DNA of 6,145 bases from a bacterium TMED198 (GTDB lineage Bacteria; Fidelibacterota; Marinisomatia; SCGC-AAA003-L08; D37C17), in contig NHIV01000073.1 in the NCBI GenBank assembly GCA_002170735.1, positions 4,402-10,546 of the forward strand, given 5' to 3'. The notes beneath the pieces are model-generated. The model did not search any database. It was not told the DNA's origin and saw only the letters and a list, made by a program, of their open reading frames with translations. Each line of letters opens with the position of its first letter. Position 1 is the first letter of the stretch. Below, one piece after another: positions 1 to 5,882 of this stretch. Position numbers and translations under genes: made by a program.

Positions 1-4
1 TTAT

Positions 5-8
5 CTCC
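5..8 (-). promoter_or_regulatory. Ribosome binding site of a further downstream gene outside the window
   Basis: The minus strand reads GTGGAGATAA right after the START-domain stop, giving a GGAG core 4 bases from the window edge. This suggests that another gene begins within a few bases beyond position 1 and that the operon continues. The GTG at 10-8 could itself be a start codon. Confidence 0.45.
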
Positions 9-10
9 AC

Positions 11-646
11 TTATTTTTTATTTAAATAATCTTCCATCCAAACAAAGACCTCCTGCCCTTGAGTCTTCCATGCATTTTCAAGGGCCCAATCAGGAAAATC
101 TCCTAATAATTCCCCGTTCCATATATAGCTTACTTTAGTTGAACTTTCAGATTTAAATTCAAGAACCCAAGCCCCTGATGCATTTGGAAGCCTTACACTT
201 TTTTCTAATAAAGGTTTACTCCCATGCGAGCCTGAATCAAATGCAAAAATAGTTTTACCCTTTTGTTCTATCATTGTGTACTCTACAATATAGTCACGAT
301 CTGATATAAAGTAGGGCATATCTAATCTTATGTGTACAACATTATCTGACACAATCTTACATGTTGATATTCTTTTAAATATATTGTTATAGTTTTCAAA
401 GTTCTTCAACGAACTTATAATCTTTTTTTTATTAAAAGGAAGAACAACTTCTGATATACACCAGAGCCTTCCTCTCTCATCTTCTTTGGTTGAAATCAGA
501 ATATTATCTTCTTCATGTAGGATAAGGGCGTCATCAAAATAGTTTAAATCATTAACAATATCTAAATTAGAAATACATGGCAATGTACTACAAAATAAAA
601 ATCCTAATATATATCTCAATAGCCTAACTTTTAAAAAATGTCTCAT
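11..646 (-). CDS. START-domain (SRPBCC fold) lipid-binding protein with signal peptide
   Basis: With the ATG at 646 the product has 211 residues. Residues about 8-26 (VRLLRYILGFLFCSTLPCIS, after a basic N-terminus) look like a signal peptide or anchor. Residues about 50-206 resemble bacterial START domains: strands around GRLWCISEVVLPF, the MPYFISDRDYIVEYT core, SGAWVLEFKSESSTKVSYIW, and the C-terminal helix FPDWALENAWKTQGQEVF that closes the hydrophobic cavity. START domains bind sterols, phospholipids or other hydrophobic ligands. The ATG overlaps the sulfotransferase by 23 bases. A GTG at 718 would extend the protein by 24 residues within the sulfotransferase coding region but gives a poor signal peptide; a TTG at 619 is also possible. 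The ATG has only AAGG about 15 bases upstream, so the start is uncertain. The ligand is unknown. Confidence 0.75.
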   Translation of the reverse strand: MRHFLKVRLLRYILGFLFCSTLPCISNLDIVNDLNYFDDALILHEEDNILISTKEDERGRLWCISEVVLPFNKKKIISSLKNFENYNNIFKRISTCKIVSDNVVHIRLDMPYFISDRDYIVEYTMIEQKGKTIFAFDSGSHGSKPLLEKSVRLPNASGAWVLEFKSESSTKVSYIWNGELLGDFPDWALENAWKTQGQEVFVWMEDYLNKK

Positions 647-1727
647 ATATAGGTTTACAGTCCTTCTTAATTTTCTCTTCTGTGAGGCCAAACTTTTCAA
701 GGTTGTATTTATGGCCACTTTTAAACTCTCTTTGCTTTGCAGAAGTGAGATTAATCTCTGATTGCAACTCAGGGGTAATATCCTTGCCTAGAAAAACCAT
801 AATTTTATTCATCAATTCTCCAAAATCTTGCATCATATCATCAAAGTTTACGATCATTACTCTTTGTGGATCAATTCTACCATTCACCCAATCATCATGA
901 AACCTAAGCTGAAGCTCAATTAGGCCCTTGTAGAGTCTATCAATAAAATGTTGCCTCTTTTCTCTTTCTAGACTCCAAAATCCAAATCTCTTATCTTGAA
1001 CACCTGTTACAAGACTGAGCCCTGATGGAATTACACTTAGAGGATCTCTAAGCATATAAAGAAGTTTTGCATCAGGGAATTTTTTTAGAAAGCTAGGAAT
1101 GTCAGCGCTGACTGAAAAGAGCTTTCCAATGAACTGAGTGTCATTAGAGGCCCTCAATACTCTTATCCATCTTTCATTGAAGTATGCACAATCTCTATCG
1201 CTAGTATTACGTATTTTTGGATCAACCCAATCAAAAAGATCATCCTTAGACCACGAAAGAATAAATCCATATAAAAAAAAGCCATCGAAGTACCTAAATA
1301 ACATAGAGGCGTCATCTGTTTCAATAGAAGACAAACTTGTTTTGTGAGCCTCTGTAGAGTGATGACGAGTAGGGCTTATTTTTTCAAGTAGAGGAAGAAA
1401 CGGCTTCATGAACTTCTGCTGAATAAGAGAAGGGTACAACATCTGCCAAAGCTCACTCCCTTGACCAATCTTGTTCTTTATTAAGAACCTATGAAGGAAG
1501 GTAGTGCCTGATCTAGGATTCCCAACTATTAGAACTGGAGCCTGAACCTTTTTATTTATAAGTGATGGATAAAACAACTTATCAATCTTTAAAAAAATTA
1601 TCGTAGAAAGCCTTAGCAAGGCAATCAACATACCAGTAAAAAGAGTTGACAGCCAAAGCCCAAAGGTTTTACCTATAATCAAATAGGCAGTTATGGACCT
1701 CTTTGCAAGCGATATAGACTTACCCAA
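624..1727 (-). CDS. Membrane-anchored PAPS-dependent sulfotransferase family protein
   Basis: A 367-residue protein. Residues about 12-47 form a long hydrophobic stretch (one or two membrane helices), which anchors the enzyme to the inner membrane. The catalytic part follows: the 5'-phosphosulfate loop at 67-77 (IVGNPRSGTTF) and the 3'-phosphate site at 222-240, with Arg227-Asp-Pro and Ser235 in LLYMLRDPLSVIPSGLS. A typical family tail, KQREFKSGHKYNLEKFGL, lies near the C-terminus. This is the sulfotransferase class annotated as Sulfotransfer_3; it transfers sulfate from PAPS to a hydroxyl or amine and releases PAP, the substrate of CysQ in the same operon. The acceptor cannot be read from sequence; a lipid is plausible given the membrane anchor and the START gene next door. 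The start is TTG, 2 bases after the preceding stop, supported by AGGGGG 6 bases upstream. Confidence 0.9.
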   Translation of the reverse strand: MGKSISLAKRSITAYLIIGKTFGLWLSTLFTGMLIALLRLSTIIFLKIDKLFYPSLINKKVQAPVLIVGNPRSGTTFLHRFLIKNKIGQGSELWQMLYPSLIQQKFMKPFLPLLEKISPTRHHSTEAHKTSLSSIETDDASMLFRYFDGFFLYGFILSWSKDDLFDWVDPKIRNTSDRDCAYFNERWIRVLRASNDTQFIGKLFSVSADIPSFLKKFPDAKLLYMLRDPLSVIPSGLSLVTGVQDKRFGFWSLEREKRQHFIDRLYKGLIELQLRFHDDWVNGRIDPQRVMIVNFDDMMQDFGELMNKIMVFLGKDITPELQSEINLTSAKQREFKSGHKYNLEKFGLTEEKIKKDCKPIYETFFKS

Positions 1728-1729
1728 CG

Positions 1730-2995
1730 CTATCCCCCTAAAATAAGCTGAACTAGAGCGACTATGTCTAAAATATTAACAGTTTCATCTGCGTTAATAT
1801 CTGCAGAGCAAACCTGCTCATCGCTATATTCAACGTTGTTTAGAACATATTGAACAATTGATACTACGTCCAAGATATTGATAGTTTCATCATTATTTAC
1901 ATCTCCTGCAACACACTCTTCACATACTTGAGGAGCATCAATAATAAAGCTATAGTAGAAAACATCTAAAGAAATTTCAAAGTTATTACTATTTAAAACG
2001 CATTCTGGAATGTTAACCTCAGTGCAGAGCATATTACCCCCGCATCCAAAATAAGGAGCAAAAAGTGCATCCACACAAGGCTCTTCTCCGCTACAGCTAA
2101 AAACTAAATTTAAATTGCAAATTGAATCAGGCAGTGAGCTAAGGTTATTATCAAATAGCCATAAATATTCAAGGTTAGCAAGATCGCCGATTGAACTGGG
2201 CACATACTCTAGCTGATTGTAACCTAAATCCAAAAAATACAGGCTAGTCAAGCTCCCTATATCCTCAGGTAAAGTGGTAATGCTATTGAAAGATAAAATT
2301 AAATTAGCAAGATTTCCAAGTGAGGTAATACTAGCTGGAAGAGCTCCAATATTATTTTCACCTAGTGAAAGTGTTTGGACTTGACTTAAGTTGCCTATTG
2401 ACTCAGGAAGAACCGTAAGAACTACGTTGCCTCCATCAAAATCATTACCTGCTTTTATATACAGGAGTCGTCCGCCAAGCCAGTTTTGGGTACCCAAATC
2501 AAGGGGTGAACTAAAATCAAGATTATTTTGGTCAATTAAATCTTGCAAGAAATCAAGGTCGGAATTATAAAAGCAGTTAGATCCATCAAAAACAATCGTT
2601 GTGTTTTGATTAAAGCCTTCATAAAATGAATAATCCTCTTCGCACTGAGAACTTTCTAAAACGGTAATACTTCCTACCATACCATTCGCAGCATGAGCGC
2701 CAATACTACAGTCGTAGTTATAGGTTCCTGCAACATTAAATGTATAAGTTCCTATTGATGCAGGTCCTGAAACTGCTGATAGATTGAAATCTTCTGGATT
2801 ATTAAAAGGTGACCCTGTAATTGTGTTAGTGCTACCATTTACATCATGAAAGCCTCCAACATTGTACCATTCTACAGTTTCGCCAGCATTAATAGTTAAA
2901 CTAGAAGGTGTGTAAAAAAAATTTCCAGCCTCAATAGTATGATCTGCTTGAGAAAAAATTGCACTTAAATAAACAAATAAAAATAAACCTTTCAT
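1730..2995 (-). CDS. Secreted cupredoxin / leucine-rich-repeat / dockerin-like protein
   Basis: A 421-residue protein of unusual architecture. A signal peptide covers about 1-17. A plastocyanin-like cupredoxin (about 18-114) keeps a full type 1 copper ligand set: His50 in GGFHDVN, then Cys96, His101 and Met106 in CSIGAHAANGM. A linker (115-195) with cysteines 118 and 141 leads into four leucine-rich repeats (196-287) capped by LPDSICNLNL. A cysteine-bearing spacer (301-361) precedes a C-terminal dockerin-like pair (364-421). Small blue copper proteins carry electrons; the repeats and dockerin suggest surface or protein binding, but no function is known for the combination. The ATG is well placed, with AAGGAG 6 bases upstream, 11 bases after the arylsulfotransferase stop. 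It lacks the T9SS domain of its neighbour. Copper binding is inferred from ligands only. Confidence 0.85.
   Translation of the reverse strand: MKGLFLFVYLSAIFSQADHTIEAGNFFYTPSSLTINAGETVEWYNVGGFHDVNGSTNTITGSPFNNPEDFNLSAVSGPASIGTYTFNVAGTYNYDCSIGAHAANGMVGSITVLESSQCEEDYSFYEGFNQNTTIVFDGSNCFYNSDLDFLQDLIDQNNLDFSSPLDLGTQNWLGGRLLYIKAGNDFDGGNVVLTVLPESIGNLSQVQTLSLGENNIGALPASITSLGNLANLILSFNSITTLPEDIGSLTSLYFLDLGYNQLEYVPSSIGDLANLEYLWLFDNNLSSLPDSICNLNLVFSCSGEEPCVDALFAPYFGCGGNMLCTEVNIPECVLNSNNFEISLDVFYYSFIIDAPQVCEECVAGDVNNDETINILDVVSIVQYVLNNVEYSDEQVCSADINADETVNILDIVALVQLILGG
1733..1906 (-). repeat. C-terminal dockerin-like pair of calcium-loop repeats
   Basis: Codes for residues 364-421. The two units are GDVNNDETINILDVVSIVQ and ADINADETVNILDIVALVQ, separated by 10 residues, and the second ends the protein. 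Each has the D-x-N-x-D loop with Asn at position 9 and Asp at position 12 of a dockerin-type calcium loop. Position 6, usually Gly, is Glu in both. The spacing and length (about 58 residues) match a type I dockerin. Calcium binding and a cohesin partner are inferences; no cohesin is in the window. Confidence 0.78.
1734..1739 (-). promoter_or_regulatory. Ribosome binding site that decides the TTG start of the sulfotransferase
   Basis: The minus strand reads AGGGGG, ending 6 bases before the TTG at 1727. It is formed by the last codons of the dockerin-like pair of the preceding gene. No ATG lies at a suitable distance, so this site is the main reason to accept TTG. Confidence 0.7.
2135..2410 (-). 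repeat. Four 23-residue leucine-rich repeats (protein-level)
   Basis: Codes for residues 196-287 of the cupredoxin protein: four units of exactly 23 residues beginning LPESIGNL, LPASITSL, LPEDIGSL and VPSSIGDL. Each follows the pattern LPxSIxxLxxLxxLxLxxNxLxx, the bacterial and Ras-suppressor-like LRR class. A partial fifth unit, LPDSICNLNL, ends the array. The repeat is clear in protein; the DNA copies have diverged, so this is not a recent tandem duplication. Confidence 0.85.
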
Positions 2996-3001
2996 AGAAA
3001 T

Positions 3002-3007
3002 CTCCTT
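3002..3007 (-). promoter_or_regulatory. Ribosome binding site of the cupredoxin-LRR-dockerin gene
   Basis: The minus strand reads AAGGAG, 6 bases before the ATG at 2995, and begins in the stop codon of the preceding gene. It is the strongest Shine-Dalgarno match in the window and fixes the start. Confidence 0.75.
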
Positions 3008-5139
3008 TATTTTACTAATAAAACTTTTTTTGTCTCCAACAAGCCATCTCTTTTCATTCTTACAAAGTATTGGCCTGAATGTAAACCTTCAAAGTCGACA
3101 TTAAAACTATATATACCTTTCACAAGATCACCTCTATATATTTCTTTCACTTTTTTTCCGCTTAAGTTATAAATATCTAGCTCAACAAAACCATTATTAA
3201 GGGCTTCAATCTCAATTGAAAGTTTAGAGTTAAAAGGATTTGGGTAAATATTCAATAAACTATAATTTGAAGGTAAATAGCCAACCAAACTATTTGTTCC
3301 ACCTAAATCAGCTACATCGTAAGACATGTAGATAGTTTTTGCTAAATCATACCTATGCTTAGGCGTTACTATAACTGAATTAATTTCCAAAATCTCTAAA
3401 TTATCAATTTGCTCAGTATCAATATCATACTCAAAAGTTTCACCTGACAAATCTATTAGTTCTGAATATAAAATATTTTGATCTGCATCAAGGAATTCTA
3501 CTAAGAATATTTCACCTTCTGTCCCCTCATTTATAAGCTTGAAGGTAGTTGAGCTATTGATAGGTTTTAAAAATGAGAACGCAACAGGGTATAAGCCTGA
3601 AATTCTATTTGCTCTATAAACAAGACCTCCAAAGCCAGAACTTTCTGCTAGGTTATATGAAGCCTGCCAAACTATATTTTTTTCTTCATCCACTTCTATT
3701 GAGCTTCCTCCAGAACCAATTGTTGTAATTAGATAGTTTCCGTTATTAAGTTTCGAAACATTTCCAGATAAATCTCCAAAATATTCTGGTGGCAGGTCAT
3801 ACTCCCAAACTTTCGAAGCTTCATAAGTTCCATCAGAATTTTCTATGACTTTAAACTCAAGCGCTCTTGATATAAAATCAGGATTAGTACATGACCCCTG
3901 AAACAGTTCGCTCCAAACACAAGGGCCTCCATTACCTTCTGTTGGACATTCTTCTTCACTGGTATAATCAAAGCAGAGAATAGTTTCTTCATTATATTCT
4001 ACACTTCTTATATACTTGCTAAGATTCCCATTATCCATAGTTAAAATATTACCGCCTGGAAGAACCTCAATGCTATGTTGGAAGCTCATCTCTAAGTCAT
4101 TGCTGATAACATCTCCAGAAGGCATTTCCATGCCTACGTTCCAAACAACCTCGCCTGTAGATCTGTCTATCTTTGTAATTCGTGAGAGGTGTCTACTTGA
4201 TAGATAGATAGAGTTATCAGATTCATCATAAAAAAATGCATTTGCATGTGTCCAGTCCAATCTATTCTCTATACAGCATTTAGTGTTACTCCCACCAATT
4301 TTATCATAGTCCTCTATTGAAAAATGATTAAATGTAGACCAACTCCACACCTCCTCCTTGGTATTTGCATCCCACTCAACAATTCTATCTCCTATCCAAG
4401 CAACAAATGGGCAGCTACTCACACCTATATCGTTAGGGACAGGAAAGTACACGGGGTCATCTTCGACTAAGCCCATGTAGTTACCATTGGGAAGTTGAAT
4501 AATTTCATGGTGAGACAAATTATCACTTGGATCCTTCCAAAGAACTTCATTCTTGTAGTTAAATTTTATTCCCGGTGTGATATTCTCTATACTTGAGCCT
4601 TGGTATTCAAGCCCATACCAGTTACCAAAGTAGTCTGTTGAGTAGTACACCATACCGCCAACATAGTTACTCTGAGGAACTGCACTATGCCAAACTTCTC
4701 TACCATTTCTATCAATAGCAGCACTGTAGAAATCAAAATATGCGCCAAATATTGTTAAGCCATCATCATTATAGTTTGCATCGGTTATTTGAGTTGTAGC
4801 ATTGGAGATTTTTGAAGCAGTACTAAAGTTTTTGACCTCTGACCAGACACCACTCGCATTATCTACCACCCTATAATAATACAGCTGGCCCCAGTTGATG
4901 TTATCAGTATCAATATACATTAAACTAGTAGTCGTCACATTAACAACTACAGATGAAAAGGATTCAGAATCTGAAATCTGAAAATTATAGCTGGAAGCGC
5001 TTTCAACTTGGCTCCATTCAAATTTAACATGTAAGTAAGGAATGTTTTGACCTATATCCTGTAAATACAAACTTTGGCTAAAAATATAAAAACTTGAAAA
5101 TGATGATACTATCAATAAAATGAAAAACTTTCTAATCAT
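3007..5139 (-). CDS. Secreted arylsulfotransferase (ASST) family protein with T9SS sorting domain
   Basis: A 710-residue protein. Domains in order: signal peptide (about 1-22); a fibronectin type III-like domain (about 34-108); an arylsulfotransferase-type beta-propeller (about 115-525) with repeated blades such as KIDRSTGEVVWNVG; a linker; and a C-terminal T9SS type A-like domain (about 627-710) starting at YPNPFN. ASST enzymes move sulfate from one phenolic ester to another without PAPS, through a sulfohistidine. Residues that plausibly match the known active site are His210/211 in LSHHEI, His298 in DWTHAN, Arg316 in SSRHLSR and His355 in FQHSIEVLPGGN, the last being the likely sulfurylated one. 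An insertion with four cysteines (389, 398, 407, 417) follows the active site. The ATG overlaps the preceding stop (ATGA) and has an AAGAGGA ribosome site 7 bases upstream. Many ASST-like proteins are uncharacterised, so the family is secure but the exact substrate is not. Confidence 0.88.
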   Translation of the reverse strand: MIRKFFILLIVSSFSSFYIFSQSLYLQDIGQNIPYLHVKFEWSQVESASSYNFQISDSESFSSVVVNVTTTSLMYIDTDNINWGQLYYYRVVDNASGVWSEVKNFSTASKISNATTQITDANYNDDGLTIFGAYFDFYSAAIDRNGREVWHSAVPQSNYVGGMVYYSTDYFGNWYGLEYQGSSIENITPGIKFNYKNEVLWKDPSDNLSHHEIIQLPNGNYMGLVEDDPVYFPVPNDIGVSSCPFVAWIGDRIVEWDANTKEEVWSWSTFNHFSIEDYDKIGGSNTKCCIENRLDWTHANAFFYDESDNSIYLSSRHLSRITKIDRSTGEVVWNVGMEMPSGDVISNDLEMSFQHSIEVLPGGNILTMDNGNLSKYIRSVEYNEETILCFDYTSEEECPTEGNGGPCVWSELFQGSCTNPDFISRALEFKVIENSDGTYEASKVWEYDLPPEYFGDLSGNVSKLNNGNYLITTIGSGGSSIEVDEEKNIVWQASYNLAESSGFGGLVYRANRISGLYPVAFSFLKPINSSTTFKLINEGTEGEIFLVEFLDADQNILYSELIDLSGETFEYDIDTEQIDNLEILEINSVIVTPKHRYDLAKTIYMSYDVADLGGTNSLVGYLPSNYSLLNIYPNPFNSKLSIEIEALNNGFVELDIYNLSGKKVKEIYRGDLVKGIYSFNVDFEGLHSGQYFVRMKRDGLLETKKVLLVK
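3010..3261 (-). other. C-terminal T9SS type A-like sorting domain of the arylsulfotransferase
   Basis: This codes for residues about 627-710. It starts with LLNIYPNPFNSKLSIEI, continues with an immunoglobulin-like run (VELDIYNLSGKKVKEI, then GIYSFNVDF, then SGQYFVRMK) and ends in KKVLLVK. These are the blocks of the Por secretion C-terminal domain used by FCB-group bacteria to send proteins across the outer membrane and often to attach them to the surface. A FlgD-Ig-like assignment would be the alternative name for the same fold. The presence of the domain is direct; surface delivery is inferred, as no T9SS machinery gene is in the window. Confidence 0.82.
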
Positions 5140-5882
5140 TTTGGTATCCTCTTAAGTTTACTTTCATTGAAAAATCCATCCTCTACACTTCTATCAACTT
5201 TAAAGTTATCAAATTTTAAAAGGGTTGAATGTTTTTTTTGAACGTTTTCAACATAAATTTCTTTAATAAGGCTATATTTTCCAATCTTTGCATATTTAAC
5301 TTCTTTTTTTTTAAGGAGCTTGTCATCTTTATCATATGACTCTTCCTTAACAGGCAAAAGACTGTTTTTATCTATCCAACTTAAATGCTTTGAATACTCT
5401 GATAGAAGTTCTTTATTAGGGACTGATACCAAAACATGGCATGCCATGCCATCAACCTCCTCACTCTCTCTCATTGAGTATTTATAATCTTGAATCTCCC
5501 TTGTATATAAATCTTCATAGCTTAAGTCAGACCCCATAAATGATCCTGCTTTTTTATTAGAAGTTATTCTTCGTATTTTTTTAAAGGCTGGAAGCCACAT
5601 TCTCATCTCATCTGACTTGTCTTGATGCTCTACCTTTAAAAGAGCTATACCTCTATCCTTTCTTGGCTCTAAGAACCAAATAATTTGTTTTTCACTATTC
5701 TTGCTAGATACTGTTTTCAATTTTGAGGTTTTAACTCTCCCCTTCTTATTTGTTAAAACCATTGTCAGCTCTGACTCTATATCTTTTGGCTTTACTTTAC
5801 TGTTCATGCTTTCTACAAGATCATCGGCTGTAAAGGAAAGCAAGAAGCTAATACAAAAAAAGATTGTGGCTATTTTTAACAA
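5136..5882 (-). CDS. Secreted LolA-like protein (outer membrane lipoprotein-sorting family)
   Basis: A 248-residue protein. A hydrophobic signal peptide covers about residues 1-19 (IATIFFCISFLLSFTA). The mature part looks like the LolA-like family annotated as outer membrane lipoprotein-sorting protein: a MWLPAFKKIRRI stretch at 95-106 followed by SFMGSDLSYEDL at 114-125, then alternating charged beta strands to the end. The fold is a half-open beta-barrel that binds acyl chains in the periplasm. From family knowledge these genes often sit beside RND/MMPL-type lipid exporters, but none is visible here. The start is TTG: an in-frame TAA lies five codons upstream (5895-5897), and a later start would cut the signal peptide. 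No clear Shine-Dalgarno is seen, so translation may be coupled to cysQ, which it overlaps by 7 bases. It overlaps the next gene by 4 bases (ATGA). The ligand is unknown; true LolA function is not implied. Confidence 0.82.
   Translation of the reverse strand: MLKIATIFFCISFLLSFTADDLVESMNSKVKPKDIESELTMVLTNKKGRVKTSKLKTVSSKNSEKQIIWFLEPRKDRGIALLKVEHQDKSDEMRMWLPAFKKIRRITSNKKAGSFMGSDLSYEDLYTREIQDYKYSMRESEEVDGMACHVLVSVPNKELLSEYSKHLSWIDKNSLLPVKEESYDKDDKLLKKKEVKYAKIGKYSLIKEIYVENVQKKHSTLLKFDNFKVDRSVEDGFFNESKLKRIPK
5147..5153 (-). promoter_or_regulatory. Ribosome binding site of the arylsulfotransferase gene
   Basis: On the minus strand this reads AAGAGGA and lies 7 bases before the ATG at 5139. It sits inside the last codons of the LolA-like gene. 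It supports this ATG even though the genes overlap by 4 bases. Confidence 0.65.

Noticed and set aside
599..646. Possible lipoprotein signal in the START protein (cysteines in FLFCSTLPC)
   Set aside because: Neither cysteine is preceded by a proper lipobox (small residues at -1 and -2 after Leu), so an ordinary signal peptide or anchor is more likely.
647..718. N-terminal extension of the START protein to the GTG at 718
   Set aside because: The DNA here encodes the conserved C-terminal tail of the sulfotransferase, and the extra 24 residues would put a long basic stretch ahead of the signal peptide.
2996..3006. Possible terminator or promoter in the largest intergenic gap
   Set aside because: The gap is only 11 bases and is filled by the ribosome binding site of the cupredoxin gene; no hairpin fits.
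4199..4212. Short GATA tandem run
   Set aside because: It has only about three units, lies within the arylsulfotransferase coding region and keeps the frame, so it is chance low complexity.
5304..5312. Run of nine T (nine A in the coding strand), with runs of eight at 5232-5239 and 423-430
   Set aside because: They could be slippage sites, but they encode lysine or mixed residues in intact genes of an AT-rich genome, and the frames are open on both sides. Nothing indicates phase variation.
5435..5448. Perfect 14-base palindrome CATGGCATGCCATG
   Set aside because: It lies inside the LolA-like gene and encodes the conserved-looking DGMACHV stretch; it has no spacer for a hairpin loop and no second copy was noticed, so it is most likely a by-product of codon choice.
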